Shown: in pieces, positions 42,044 through 55,700 of the stretch
Position numbering within the stretch: position 1 is the first letter of the stretch
Layout of the letters: every line of letters starts with the position of its first letter
DNA from: Anadara kagoshimensis
Lineage: Eukaryota; Mollusca; Bivalvia; Arcoida; Arcidae
NCBI GenBank assembly: GCA_021292105.1
Contig: CM037857.1
Span: 36,897,932-36,961,931 of the forward strand
Length of the DNA stretch: 64,000 bases
Reading direction: 5' to 3'
Notes under the pieces: generated by a model
What the model saw: the letters and a program-made list of their open reading frames with translations, nothing else
What the model was told of the DNA's origin: nothing
The model's database searches: none
Made by a program: the position numbers and the translations under genes

Positions 42044-42308
42044 GCACTTAATTATGAATTATGATAATTAGATCCAGCCTAATAACACTGGTCATCTTTA
42101 ATTGTAAAAAAGTTAAAAAATTTATAAAATATTAAACAAGAGAAAAGTGTCAATGTAACACATGCCCCCACTTTATTCATGATAGATTATTTGAATGAGG
42201 TTTACTCTCCAATGCAAGATTATTTCACTTATATCAAAACGTCACCAAGTACAGGTGAAAGTGCAGAAATTTATACTTTTGCATTGCACTATGCAGTGAA
42301 TGTTTTTT
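41131..42308. other. AT-rich spacer with microsatellite and SINE-tail scrap
   Basis: (ATT)n run at 41998-42042; a minus-strand SINE-tail fragment at 42190-42300. Otherwise no feature was recognised. Confidence 0.5.
41998..42042 (+). repeat. (ATT)n microsatellite
   Basis: About 15 uninterrupted ATT units. Confidence 0.95.
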
Positions 42309-43562
42309 TAGCTCACCTGAGCCAAAGGCTCAGATGAGCTATTGCAATCTATCACCGTCCGTCTTGCGTCGTGCGTCGTCCGTCGTGCGTAAACTTTACA
42401 TTTTAATCTTCTCCTCCAAAACTACTGGGCCATATTTGATGAAACTTGGTGATTATCATGCCTACGTAACAGCCTTTCAAAATTGTGTTCGGGGTTTGGC
42501 CACGCCCAACAATATGTCCGCTGTTACTAAAAATAGCAAAAAGACACAAAAATCTTCTTCTCTGAAACCAAAAGGTGCAGGCAAATTTTGATTGGATATT
42601 TGGATTCAGCATACCTGGGAACATTAAAATTGTGTTTTTCATGAAAATTAGACGAAAAATAGGTTACGCGTTTTTTGCGTAAAATTTCATAATTTTTAAA
42701 TGAGACATTTATTGTTATAACTTCATAACGACTGGAGATAATTGTATGGAGTTTTCACTGTTGATCTTGTCTTGCAATTTTCTTCCAATTGATGTCAAGG
42801 TCGAAGGTCAAGGTCATGTCCCAGTTTTTAACCTTTGATAAAAAATGCTATTTTTTTTTAACATTTCTTGTGACAATCATTTCGATACATAGATCAGGGT
42901 CATGGGTTCAAAGGTCAAGGTCACAGATGTCCAAGAATACCAAAATAGTTAATTATCTGCAAAACCGTTATGATTTTTTGTATAGGCATGTATATCAGAA
43001 TATTGTAGGTAATGGCACAATGGTCATTTTGATATATGAATAAATGGTCATGGGTTCAAAGGTCAAGATCACAGATGTAAACAAGTACTGAAATGGTTAA
43101 TTATCTCAAAAACTATAAACTTTTTGTATAGACATGTATATTTGAATATTGTAGGTATTGGCCTAACGATCATTTTGATATATGAATGAAGGTCATAGGT
43201 TCAAAGGTCAAGGTCATACACTAGAACGAATACTTAAATCGTTAATTACCTCAAAAACTATAAACTCTTTGTATAGGCATGTATATTGGAATATTGTAGG
43301 TATTGGCCTAATGCACATTTTAATATACAGATGTTTCAGCTGTTTATAAATAATATTTTGTCGCTAGACTTTAAATATGTTATATATAGCATACTTATAT
43401 AATAATTATTATAATTAATTTGCAAAAATACTTTCATATTATTGGCCCTTACTGCTAAAAAATTTTGATATTCTCTTTTATTAATGTCATTGACCATTGA
43501 ACCTCTGCATAAGATATGTACTCTTCCTCAGGTGAGCGTTAAGGCCCATGGGCCTCTTGTTA
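42309..43562 (+). mobile_element. 1.25-kb mollusc-type dispersed element with CTCACCTGAG ends
   Basis: Left TAGCTCACCTGAGCCAAAGG and right CTCAGGTGAGCGTTAAGGCC: short inverted ends typical of a very abundant bivalve/gastropod repeat (recalled). It has a characteristic CCGTCCGTCTTGCGTCGTGC run at the left. Inside, a ~145-bp segment (GGTCATGGGTTCAAAGGTCA ... GTATAGGCATGTATAT) is repeated about three times. No protein-coding capacity. Confidence 0.78.
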
Positions 43563-43650
43563 ATCTACTGAGGCCTTAACTTTGACTTAAGACTTGGCAT
43601 CTAAAAGACATGTGAGCTTATATGGTGCAGAATGTGCATGTTTCATATAA

Positions 43651-44029
43651 AGTTGGTAGAGTGCTCGCTCCATTAGTGGGAGGTCATGTGTTCGAACCCC
43701 GGCCGGGTCTGACTCAAGATTTAAAAAACAAAAACCCATTACCCTTGTTAAAACTATTTTTAACATAAAATAGTAATTATAAACTCGAGACCCTGGAAAA
43801 GTATCACATTTTTTCTCTTGTCGCTTTTTAGAAGATTTTTGTGCACCTATACATCACCGTTGTCTAGTTTTCTTAGCCATGGTAGAGCAATGAACTAGTT
43901 ACACTGTATCATGGTTTCAAGCTTTACTGAAATCGACCCATTAGTTGCCTATAGCTGGCAATGCCCCAATATAAGTGAAATATTCTTGACTGGGATGTTA
44001 AACACCATTACTCAACTCAACTCAACTCC
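43651..44029 (+). mobile_element. tRNA-headed SINE, plus strand
   Basis: Head AGTTGGTAGAGTGCTCGCTC with B-box GTTCGAACCCC, GGCCGGGTCTGACTCAAGAT, a rearranged centre, then CTATAGCTGGCAATGCCCCA and TATAAGTGAAATATTCTTGA. Tail of ACTCA repeats. Confidence 0.85.
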
Positions 44030-44410
44030 ACCTGGATTAAATTGTATTAAACAATAAATATAAGTGCATTTGTATTCCATGCCTTTTAAGAAAGATGTGG
44101 ATATTTAATATAAAGTTCAGTACTTCCAGACACTTCCAGTACAGAGTTATTTCCAAAACTATGAAGCACTATTTTACTAAACTTGGTGCAAAGTAACATT
44201 AAAAGGTGCCCATATCACTAGTCTTAGTTGATTTGCCCTTTTTCCGGAAGTTATGACATTTATGTTTCTTAAGTAACCTTCAAATTTGGATCAAAGGTCA
44301 AGGTCACAGCTAAATTTTTTACCTGAAAAACTCTACACAAGTGGAAATAACAAAAAAGTGCCCACTGATGGTGGATCCTAATTCACTGAATTTGCTTGTT
44401 ATATTTGTAG

Positions 44411-44492
44411 ATGTGAAAAAGAGCTATGAGCAGAATCAACAGTTTGCTGAAGATTTTGATGTTATTGATGTAACAGCAGTAACAAAAATTAA
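44411..44492 (+). CDS. Candidate internal exon of an unidentified gene
   Basis: Acceptor TTTGTAG, donor GTAACC, 82 nt. Open in one frame as VKKSYEQNQQFAEDFDVIDV then TAVTKI, entry phase 1, exit phase 2. The exit phase fits the exon-like segment at 45788 (AA|A), giving ...TKIKKTGVELEQYL. Composition is coding-like, but the protein family was not recognised. A truncated, altered copy lies at 56228-56272, at the far side of the 1.3-kb array. Confidence 0.5.
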
Positions 44493-44514
44493 GTAACCAT
44501 ATCAATATATATAT

Positions 44515-45440
44515 GATGATCAAATGGCTGTTCAGTAAGGATAATATTCAATCAGTATGGTCTCAATAAGTGTGTTTTAGATAGCTGCTGTTCAACCCTG
44601 CTTTCATGTTGTAATTTGTTTTTGGTGGCTCATTTTTGGTCTTTTTGGTGTTAAAATTTTAAGTAGTGCTTTATCCTTTCCGCCAGCTTGACCCCAATAC
44701 TTCTGACAAAGAAATGGATTCAGAAACCTTGACAGTGTTTTGAATTTTAACTAAGGATCATTGATGTATTGCAAAATCGAATTTTTGGAGTATACAAATG
44801 TAATTGATGATCAAATAATGGCATACAGTCCATTACTTACATTTGTCATGTAGTACTTTTGAGTTTTTATGCATGCTTTTATAAAAATTCAAAAGTTGCA
44901 CATAACATTCACAAGACTAAAACACTAAAATGTCTTGTTTGCTAATCCTGCATTCTTTTTCTTCCCTTTACTTCACTCTTTTTTATCCCATAACATTCAT
45001 GTCATTATTTGTAAAGGGGTATTTTTGCCCTCATCGAGAAAAATGCTAAATTAGTTTTGGTCTTTATATACATCAATGTTCCTTGGTTAATTGTAAAGAC
45101 ACTGTCAAGGTTTCTGAATTCAATTCTTCATCAGAGGTGTTAGGATCAAACTTGAAAATATGAAATTCTGTGTTATAGTGGAGACATCTTGAAAGCATCA
45201 ACCACTGCATGAGACCAGGAAAAGACTGGCAGTACACACCTTGAGACCAGACTAATTGATGAATCCTAACCTGTACAATCATAAGACACTCATATTGCAT
45301 GCACTTCAGCAAATAATTATAAGCCAAATAAGTGAAATAATTAAAAGAATATATGTCTGTTTAAATGATCACATATTGGGACCAAATTTCACATAGCCTA
45401 AAACAGACCTTATAAATCAATGCCCCATGTGACGACAGCC
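44515..45440 (+). repeat. Member of a local ~0.6-1 kb duplicated family
   Basis: Sequence from TATTCAATCAGTATGGTCTC through CACCTTGAGACCAGACTAAT to CATGGCTTATTAAAGAACCC. It recurs, diverged, at 56325-57300, 58790-59390 and 59398-60005. Non-coding as far as seen. Confidence 0.75.
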
Positions 45441-45494
45441 ATGGCTTATTAAAGAACCCTCTTGCCCACCTTATTCCAAAGGTCAATATTTCTC

Positions 45495-45585
45495 CCACTT
45501 CATCTATAGCTGGCAACGTCTCGGGTGTAAGTGAAATATTATTGACTGAGACGTAAATACCCAATTCAGTCAAATACAAGCAGTT
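45495..45585 (+). mobile_element. SINE tail fragment
   Basis: CTATAGCTGGCAACGTCTCG and AAGTGAAATATTATTGACTG: the 3' part of the local SINE family without a head. Confidence 0.7.
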
Positions 45586-45787
45586 GAGACCTACAGAATT
45601 AACATCATCAATGGTCTATTTGACTTGTTTTGCTGGGTTTTGTTGTGGTTTTCTCTTTGTAACATTGGCTAATGTCAAATAATGGGACACTAGCAAAATG
45701 CTTAACCAGTCAAGAGTATATTCACTTATATCAAGATAAATGATATATTGTATTTTCATGTACACTAATGTAGCTTTCTTTTGCAAG

Positions 45788-45939
45788 AAAAACGGGTGTT
45801 GAATTGGAACAATACCTGTTAATCATCGATGGAGGAAAGATCAGCAATCAGTGCTGTACACACACATGGAGGATGGAGGTTTCATTCTGCAACCAGGCAG
45901 AAGAACAAGACGATGATGCAGTATTATGTTATTGGATAG
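45788..45939 (+). CDS. Candidate exon A of the array unit (first copy)
   Basis: Acceptor TTTTGCAAG, open for ~50 codons to donor GTATAT. Reads KTGVELEQYLSIIDGGKISN then QCCTHTWRMEVSFC and NQAEEQDDDAVLCYWI. Entry phase fits the exon at 44411. Two other frames are also open over most of the segment, so the right end and true frame are uncertain. Repeated at ~1.3-kb spacing through 53600; the copy near 49690 has a 1-bp loss that shifts frame. Family not recognised. Confidence 0.4.
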
Positions 45940-46250
45940 GTATATAAATGCAATACACACATGAACATATTAATCTTTTTAGTTTTGATTTTAAGCCTGT
46001 GTTTATTCTTAAATGGTTCTTCCACTGTTCCAGACCAGACTGCTTCTTCTGTATGAAGAAAACAATCCTTACTGGCATTAATATAAAAAGAAAACAATTT
46101 GTAGCTTAAAACATAAAGACTATAAAACCAATGTGTAAAAAATGAAACTGCTGTAGAACAAAGTACTGCTGGGAAATATCTACTATTTTATCTAACATTA
46201 AACTAGTTTTTCTATCTGATTTGACGAAATACAAGTTTTATCAAACACAC

Positions 46251-46333
46251 GTGATACAGAATCTTGTATCACCACACTGTGGTGATACAACATTGGCGGT
46301 AAAGTGCACGTGCACTTTCTCATTGTGACGTCA
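46251..46333 (+). promoter_or_regulatory. Palindrome/E-box/CRE cluster (first of eight)
   Basis: Within ~80 bp: GTGATACA-N5-TTGTATCAC; a palindrome with 13-bp arms (TTGTATCACCACA and its complement) around a single C at 46264-46290; the perfect 18-bp AAAGTGCACGTGCACTTT centred on E-box CACGTG; and TGACGTCA, a CRE, at 46326-46333. Repeated in each 1.3-kb unit (near 47564, 48864, 50166, 51473, 52783, 54079; degraded near 55376). Binding is inferred only. Confidence 0.55.
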
Positions 46334-46691
46334 CGTCATGTCAAATGTCATAACATAGTTCAGTGGTTTTCTGTGGTAAAATGTATTTTTTCACATAAAG
46401 TATTGTTTTTTTTATTATTTTAATAACCTAATTGGAAATGTAAGATAAAAATGTCATATACACAGTGTGTATAATATGTATTTATATAGCTATGGACCAC
46501 TCATTGTACAATATTTGTTGGAAGATTAAAATCCAAATATCTTAAAGAACACATTATATACCATGTTTTTTACTATATGCAGTTCTTGTAAATAGTTGAA
46601 AATGTAATCAATGGTCTATTTGACTTGTTTTTCTGGGTTTTGTTGTGGTTTTCTCTCGACATTGCCTAATGTCAAGTTCATGGTTTTTCAG

Positions 46692-46792
46692 ATAACAGAA
46701 GAAGATGAATTGGACTTCAAGGACCAGATGTGCCCCAAATGAAGACACTAGACGACAAGAAGAAACAAAGAATCCAGGATCTCATTGTGGTA
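46692..46792 (+). pseudogene. Exon-like segment B of the array unit, broken by TGA in every copy
   Basis: After a strong acceptor (TTTTTCAG) the frame reads ITEEDELDFKDQMCPK and then TGA. Directly after, in the next frame, comes MKTLDDKKKQRIQDLIV up to GTATTT. One more A in CCCAAATGAAG would fuse both halves. All copies share the break (e.g. 48044, 49345, 50648, 51951), so it predates amplification. Alternatively MCPK-stop is a genuine C terminus. Confidence 0.4.
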
Positions 46793-49700
46793 TTTTTTCT
46801 ATTTTTTCTGTAATTGACCTGGCAAGCTGAAAGTCATTTATTTGATCTTTACAGCAGGGCATTGCCAGGGAACTAGCATCTCAACTTTGAAGTCAAGATT
46901 ATTTCACTTGATATTACAATCATAAATCTGATGATTTATGATGGCAGATTCTCCAATTAAAGTCAGTAGCTTAAATTGGGAATACATTGTAGCAGAAATG
47001 CTTAACCAGTCAAGAGTATATTCACTTATATCAATATAAATGATATATTGTATTTTCATGTACACTAATGTAGCTTTCTTTTGCAAGAAAAACGGGTGTT
47101 GAATTGGAACAATACCTGTCAATCATCGATGGAGGAAAGATCAGCAATCAGTGCTGTACACACACATGGAGGATGGAGGTTTCATTCTGCAACCAGGCAG
47201 AAGAACAAGACGATGATGCAGTATTATGTTATTGGATAGGTATATAAATGCAATACACACATGAACATATAAATCTTTTTAGTTTTGATTTTAAGCCTGT
47301 GTTTATTCTTAAATGGTTCTTCCACTGTTCCAGACCAGACTGCTTCTTCTGTATGAAGAAAACAATCCTTACTGGCACTTAATATAAAAAAAAACAATTT
47401 GTAGCTTAAAACATAAAGACTATAAAACCAATGTGTAAAAAATGAAACTGCTGTAGAACAAAGTACTGCTGGGAAATATCTACTATTTTATCTAACATTA
47501 AACTAGTTTTTCTATCTGATTTGACGAAATACAAGTTTTATCAAACACACGTGATACAGAATCTTGTATCACCACACTGTGGTGATACAACATTGGCGGT
47601 AAAGTGCACGTGCACTTTGTCATTGTGACGTCACGTCATGTCAAATGTCATAACATAGTTCAGTGGTTTTCTGTGGTAAAATGTATTTTTTTCACATAAA
47701 GTATTGGTTTTTTTTATTATTTTAAATAACCTAATTGGAAATGTAAGATAAAAATGTCATATACACAGTGTGTATATAATATGTATTTATATAGCTATGG
47801 ACCACTCATTGTACAATATTTGTTGGAAGATTAAAATCCAAATATCTTAAAGAACACATTATATACCATGTTTTTTTACTATATGCAGTTCTTGTAAATA
47901 GTTGAAAATGTAATCAATGGTCTATTTGACTTGTTTTTCTGGGTTTTGTTGTGGTTTTCTCTCGACATTGCCTAATGTCAAGTTCATGGTTTTTCAGATA
48001 ACAGAAGAAGATGAATTGGACTTCAAGGACCAGATGTGCCCCAAATGAAGACACTAGACGACAAGAAGAAACAAAGAATCCAGGATCTCATTGTGGTATT
48101 TTTTCTATTTTTTCTGTAATTGACCTGGCAAGCTGAAAGTCATTTATTTGATCTTACACAGCATTGCCAGGGAACTAGCATCTCAACTTTGAAGTCAAGA
48201 TTATTTCACTTGATATTACAATCATAAATCTGATGATTTATGATGGCAGATTCTCCAATTAAAGTCAGTAGCTTAAATTGGGAATACATTGTAGCAGAAA
48301 TGCTTAACCAGTCAAGAGTATATTCACTTATATCAATATAAATGATATATTGTATTTTCATGTACACTAATGTAGCTTTCTTTTGCAAGAAAAACGGGTG
48401 TTGAATTGGAACAATACCTGTCAATCATCGATGGAGGAAAGATCAGCAATCAGTGCTGTACACACACATGGAGGATGGAGGTTTCATTCTGCAACCAGGC
48501 AGAAGAACAAGACGATGATGCAGTATTATGTTATTGGATAGGTATATAAATGCAATACACACATGAACATATAATCTTTTTAGTTTTGATTTTAAGCCTG
48601 TGTTTATTCTTAAATGGTTCTTCCACTGTTCCAGACCAGACTGCTTCTTCTGTATGAAGAAAACAATCCTTACTGGCACTTAATATAAAAAAAACAATTT
48701 GTAGCTTAAAACATAAAGACTATAAAACCAATGTGTAAAAAATGAAACTGCTGTAGAACAAAGTACTGCTGGGAAATATCTACTATTTTATCTAACATTA
48801 AACTAGTTTTTCTATCTGATTTGACGAAATACAAGTTTTATCAAACACACGTGATACAGAATCTTGTATCACCACACTGTGGTGATACAACATTGGCGGT
48901 AAAGTGCACGTGCACTTTGTCATTGTGACGTCACGTCATGTCAAATGTCATAACATAGTTCAGTGGTTTTCTGTGGTAAAATGTATTTTTTTCACATAAA
49001 GTATTGGTTTTTTTTATTATTTTAAATAACCTAATTGGAAATGTAAGATAAAAATGTCATATACACAGTGTGTATATAATATGTATTTATATAGCTATGG
49101 ACCACTCATTGTACAATATTTGTTGGAAGATTAAAATCCAAATATCTTAAAGAACACATTATATACCATGTTTTTTTACTATATGCAGTTCTTGTAAATA
49201 GTTGAAAATGTAATCAATGGTCTATTTGACTTGTTTTTCTGGGTTTTGTTGTGGTTTTCTCTCGACATTGCCTAATGTCAAGTTCATGGTTTTTCAGATA
49301 ACAGAAGAAGATGAATTGGACTTCAAGGACCAGATGTGCCCCAAATGAAGACACTAGACGACAAGAAGAAACAAAGAATCCAGGATCTCATTGTGGTATT
49401 TTTCTATTTTTTCTGTAATTGACCTGGCAAGCTGAAAGTCATTCATTTGATCTTCACAGCAGGGCATTGCCAGGGAACTAGCATCTCAACTTTGAAGTCA
49501 AGATTATTTCACTTGATATTACAATCATAAATCTGATGATTTATGATGGCAGATTCTCCAATTAAAAGTCAGTAGCTTAAATTGGGAATACATTGTAGCA
49601 GAAATGCTTAACCAGTCAAGAGTATATTCACTTATATCAATAAATGATATATTGTATTTTCATGTACACTAATGTAGCTTTCTTTTGCAAGAAAAACGGG

Positions 49701-52700
49701 TGTTGAATTAGACAATACCTGTCAATCATCGATGGAGGAAAGATCAGCAATCAGTGCTGTACACACACATGGAGGATGGAGGTTTCATTCTGCAACCAGG
49801 CAGAAGAACAAGACGATGATGCAGTATTATGTTATTGGATAGGTATATAAATGCAATACACACATGAACATATAAATCTTTTTAGTTTTGATTTTAAGCC
49901 TGTGTTTATTCTTAAATGGTTTTCCACTGTTCCAGACCAGACTGCTTCTTCTGTATGAAGAAAACAATCCTTACTGGCACTTAATATAAAAAAAAAAATT
50001 TGTAGCTTAAAACATAAAGACTATAAAACCAATGTGTAAAAAATGAAACTGCTGTAGAACAAAGTACTGCTGGGAAATATCTACTATTTTATCTAACATT
50101 AAACTAGTTTTTCTATCTGATTTGACGAAATACAAGTTTTATCAAACACACGTGATACAGAATCTTGTATCACCACACTGTGGTGATACAACATTGGCGG
50201 TAAAGTGCACGTGCACTTTGTCATTGTGACGTCACGTCATGTCAAATGTCATAACATAGTTCAGTGGTTTTCTGTGGTAAAATGTATTTTTTTCACATAA
50301 AGTATTGGTTTTTTTTATTATTTTAAATAACCTAATTGGAAATGTAAGATAAAAATGTCATATACACAGTGTGTATATAATATGTATTTATATAGCTATG
50401 GACCACTCATTGTACAATATTTGTTGGAAGATTAAAATCCAAATATCTTAAAGAACACATTATATACCATGTTTTTTTTACTATATGCAGTTCTTGTAAA
50501 TAGTTGAAAATGTAATCAATGGTCTATTTGACTTGTTTTTCTGGGTTTTGTTGTGGTTTTCTCTCGACATTGCCTAATGTCAAGTTCATGGTTTTTCAGA
50601 TAACAGAAGAAGATGAATTGGACTTCAAGGACCAGATGTGCCCCAAATGAAGACACTAGACGACAAGAAGAAACAAAGAATCCAGGATCTCATTGTGGTA
50701 TTTTTTCTATTTTTTCTGTAATTGACCTGGCAAGCTGAAAGTCATTCATTTGATCTTCACAGCAGGGCATTGCCAGGGAACTAGCATCTCAACTTTGAAG
50801 TCAAGATTATTTCACTTGATATTACAATCATAAATCTGATGATTTATGATGGCAGATTCTCCAATTAAAAGTCAGTAGCTTAAATTGGGAATACATTGTA
50901 GCAGAAATGCTTAACCAGTCAAGAGTATATTCACTTATATCAATAAATGATATATTGTATTTTCATGTACACTAATGTAGCTTTCTTTTGCAAGAAAAAC
51001 GGGTGTTGAATTGGAACAATACCTGTCAATCATCGATGGAGGAAAGATCAGCAATCAGTGCTGTACACACACATGGAGGATGGAGGTTTCATTCTGCAAC
51101 CAGGCAGAAGAACAAGACGATGATGCAGTATTATGTTATTGGATAGGTATATAAATGCAATACACACATGAACATATAAATCTTTTTAGTTTTGATTTTA
51201 AGCCTGTGTTTATTCTTAAATGGTTCTTCCACTGTTCCAGACCAGACTGCTTCTTCTGTATGAAGAAAACAATCCTTACTGGCACTTAATATAAAAAAAA
51301 ACAATTTGTAGCTTAAAACATAAAGACTATAAAACCAATGTGTAAAAAATGAAACTGCTGTAGAACAAAGTACTGCTGGGAAATATCTACTATTTTATCT
51401 AACATTAAACTAGTTTTTCTATCTGATTTGACGAAATACAAGTTTTATCAAACACACGTGATACAGAATCTTGTATCACCACACTGTGGTGATACAACAT
51501 TGGCGGTAAAGTGCACGTGCACTTTGTCATTGTGACGTCACGTCATGTCAAATGTCATAACATAGTTCAGTGGTTTTCTGTGGTAAAATGTATTTTTTTC
51601 ACATAAAGTATTGGTTTTTTTATTATTTTAAATAACCTAATTGGAAATGTAAGATAAAAATGTCATATACACAGTGTGTATATAATATGTATTTATATAG
51701 CTATGGACCACTCATTGTACAATATTTGTTGGAAGATTAAAATCCAAATATCTTAAAGAACACATTATATACCATGTTTTTTTACTATATGCAGTTCTTG
51801 TAAATAGTTGAAAATGTAATCAATGGTCTATTTGACTTGTTTTTCTGGGTTTTGTTGTGGTTTTCTCTCGACATTGCCTAATGTCAAGTTCATGGTTTTT
51901 CAGATAACAGAAGAAGATGAATTGGACTTCAAGGACCAGATGTGCCCCAAATGAAGACACTAGACGACAAGAAGAAACAAAGAATCCAGGATCTCATTGT
52001 GGTATTTTTCTATTTTTTCTGTAATTGACCTGGCAAGCTGAAAGTCATTTATTTGATCTTTACAGCAGGGCATTGCCAGGGAACTAGCATCTCAACTTTG
52101 AAGTCAAGATTATTTCACTTGATATTACAATCATAAATCTGATGATTTATGATGGCAGATTCTCCAATTAAAAGTCAGTAGCTTAAATTGGGAATACATT
52201 GTAGCAGAAATGCTTAACCAGTCAAGAGTATATTCACTTATATCAATATAAATGATATATTGTATTTTCATGTACACTAATGTAGCTTTCTTTTGCAAGA
52301 AAAACGGGTGTTGAATTGGAACAATACCTGTCAATCATCGATGGAGGAAAGATCAGCAATCAGTGCTGTACACACACATGGAGGATGGAGGTTTCATTCT
52401 GCAACCAGGCAGAAGAACAAGACGATGATGCAGTATTATGTTATTGGATAGGTATATAAATGCAATACACACATGAACATATAAATCTTTTTAGTTTTGA
52501 TTTTAAGCCTGTGTTTATTCTTAAATGGTTTTCCACTGTTCCAGACCAGACTGCTTCTTCTGTATGAAGAAAACAATCCTTACTGGCACTTAATATAAAA
52601 AAAACAATTTGTAGCTTAAAACATAAAGACTATAAAACCAATGTGTAAAAAATGAAACTGCTGTAGAACAAAGTACTGCTGGGAAATATCTACTATTTTA

Positions 52701-55700
52701 TCTAACATTAAACTAGTTTTTCTATCTGATTTGACGAAATACAAGTTTTATCAAACACACGTGATACAGAATCTTGTATCACCACACTGTGGTGATACAA
52801 CATTGGCGGTAAAGTGCACGTGCACTTTGTCATTGTGACGTCACGTCATGTCAAATGTCATAACATAGTTCAGTGGTTTTCTGTGGTAAAATGTATTTTT
52901 TTCACATAAAGTATTGTTTTTTTTATTATTTTAAATAACCTAATTGGAAATGTAAGATAAAAATGTCATATACACAGTGTGTATATAATATGTATTTATA
53001 TAGCTATGGACCACTCATTGTACAATATTTGTTGGAAGATTAAAATCCAAATATCTTAAAGAACACATTATATACCATGTTTTTTTACTATATGCAGTTC
53101 TTGTAAAAGTTGAAAATGTAATCAATGGTCTATTTGACTTGTTTTTCTGGGTTTTGTTGTGGTTTTCTCTCGACATTGCCTAATGTCAAGTTCATGGTTT
53201 TTCAGATAACAGAAGAAGATGAATTGGACTTCAAGGACCAGATGTGCCCCAAATGAAGACACTAGACGACAAGAAGAAACAAAGAATCCAGGATCTCATT
53301 GTGGTATTTTTCTATTTTTTCTGTAATTGACCTGGCAAGCTGAAAGTCATTTTTGATCTTTACAGCAGGGCATTGCCAGGGAACTAGCATCTCAACTTTG
53401 AAGTCAAGATTATTTCACTTGATATTACAATCATAAATCTGATGATTTATGATGGCAGATTCTCCAATTAAAAGTCAGTAGCTTAAATTGGGAATACATT
53501 GTAGCAGAAATGCTTAACCAGTCAAGAGTATATTCACTTATATCAATATAAATGATATATTGTATTTTCATGTACACTAATGTAGCTTTCTTTTGCAAGA
53601 AAAACGGGTGTTGAATTGGACCAATACCTGTCAATCATCGATGGAGGAAAGATCAGCAATCAGTGCTGTACACACACATGGAGGATGGAGGTTTCATTCT
53701 GCAACCAGGCAGAAGAACAAGACGATGATGCAGTATTATGTTATTGGATAGGTATATAAATGCAATACACACATGAACATATAAATCTTTTTAGTTTTGA
53801 TTTTAAGCCTGTGTTTATTCTTAAATGGTTTTTCCACTGTTCCAGACCAGACTGCTTCTTCTGTATGAAGAAAACAATCCTTACTGACACTTAATATAAA
53901 AATAAAACAATTTGTAGCTTAAAACATAAAGACTATAAAACCAATGTGTAAAAAATGAAACTGCTGTAGAACAAAGTACTGCCGGGAAATATCTACTATT
54001 TTATCTAACATTAAACTAGTTTTTCTATCTGATTTGACGAAATACAAGTTTTATCAAACACACGTGATACAGAATCTTGTATCACCACACTGTGGTGATA
54101 CAACATTGGCAGTAAAGTGCACGTGCACTTTGTCATTGTGACGTCATGTCATGTCAAATGTCATAACATAGTTCAGTGGTTTTCTGTGGTAAAATGTATT
54201 TTTTTCACATAAAGTATTGGTTTTTTTTTATTTTAAATAACCTAATTGGAAATGTAAGATACAAATGTCATATACACAGTGTGTATATAATATGTATTTA
54301 TATAGCTATGGACCACTCATTGTACAATATTTGTTGGAAGATTAAAATCCAAATATCTTAAAGAACACATTATATACCATGTTTTTTTACTATATGCAGT
54401 TCTTGTAAATAGTTGAAAATGTAATCAATGGTCTATTTGACTTGTTTTTCTGGGTTTTGTTGTGGTTTTCTCTCGACATTGCCTAATGTCAAGTTCATGG
54501 TTTTTCAGATAACAGAAGAAGATGAATTGGACTTCAAGGACCATATGTGCCCCAAATGAAGACACTAGACGACAAGAAGAAACAAAGAATCCAGGATCTC
54601 ATTGTGGTATTTTTTCTATTTTTTCTGTAATTGACCTGGCAAGCTGAAAGTCATTCATTTGATCTTTACAACAGGGCATTGCCAGGGAACTAGCATCTCA
54701 ACTTTGAAGTCAAGATTATTTCACTTGATATTACAATCATAAATCTGATGATTTATGATGGCAGATTCTCCAATTAAAAGTCAGTAGCTTAAATTGGGAA
54801 TACATTGTAGCAGAAATGCTTAACCAGTCAAGAGTATATTCACTTATATCAATATAAATGATATATTGTATTTTCATGTACACTAATGTAGCTTTCTTTT
54901 GCAAGAAAAACGGGTGTTGAATTGGAACAATACCTGTCAATCATCGATGGAGGAAAGATCAGCAATCAGTGCTGTACACACACATGGAGGATGGAGGTTT
55001 CATTCTGCAACCAGGCAGAAGAACAAGACGATGATGCAGTATTATGTTATTGGATAGGTATATAAATGCAATACACACATGAACATATAAATCTTTTTAG
55101 TTTTGATTTTAAGCTGTGTTTATTCTTATGGTTCTTCCACTGTTCCAGACCAGACTGCTTCTTCTGTATGAAGAAAACAATCCTTACTGGCACTTAATAT
55201 AAAAAGAAAACAATTTGTAGCTTAAAACATAAAGACTATAAAACCAATGTGTAAAAAATGAAACTGCTGTAGAACAAAGTACTGCTGGGAAATATCTACT
55301 ATTTTATCTAACATTAAACTAGTTTTTCTATCTGATTGACGAAATACAAATTTTATCGAACACATGATACAGAATCTTGTATAACGACATTGTATCACAC
55401 ACTGATACAACATTGGCGGTAAATGCACGTGCACTTTATCATTGTGACGTCACGTCATGTCAAATGTCATAACATAGTTCAGTGGTTTTCTGTGGTAAAA
55501 TGTATTTTTTCACATAAAGTATTGTTTTTTTTGTTATTTTAAATAACCTGTATATAATATGTATTTATATAGCTGTGGACCACTCATTGTACAATATTTG
55601 TTGGAAGATTAAATCAAAATATCTTAAACAACACACATTAATATCATGTTTTTTTACTATATGGAGTTCTTGTAAATTGTTGAATGTAATCATGGTCTAT

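Noticed and set aside
46904-54940. Recurring ~70-codon minus-strand frame (MTGIVPIQHPFFLQKKATLV...)
   Set aside because: Antisense to candidate exon A in each array unit; repeated only because the DNA is. Its C terminus shifts frame between copies with a single-A indel.
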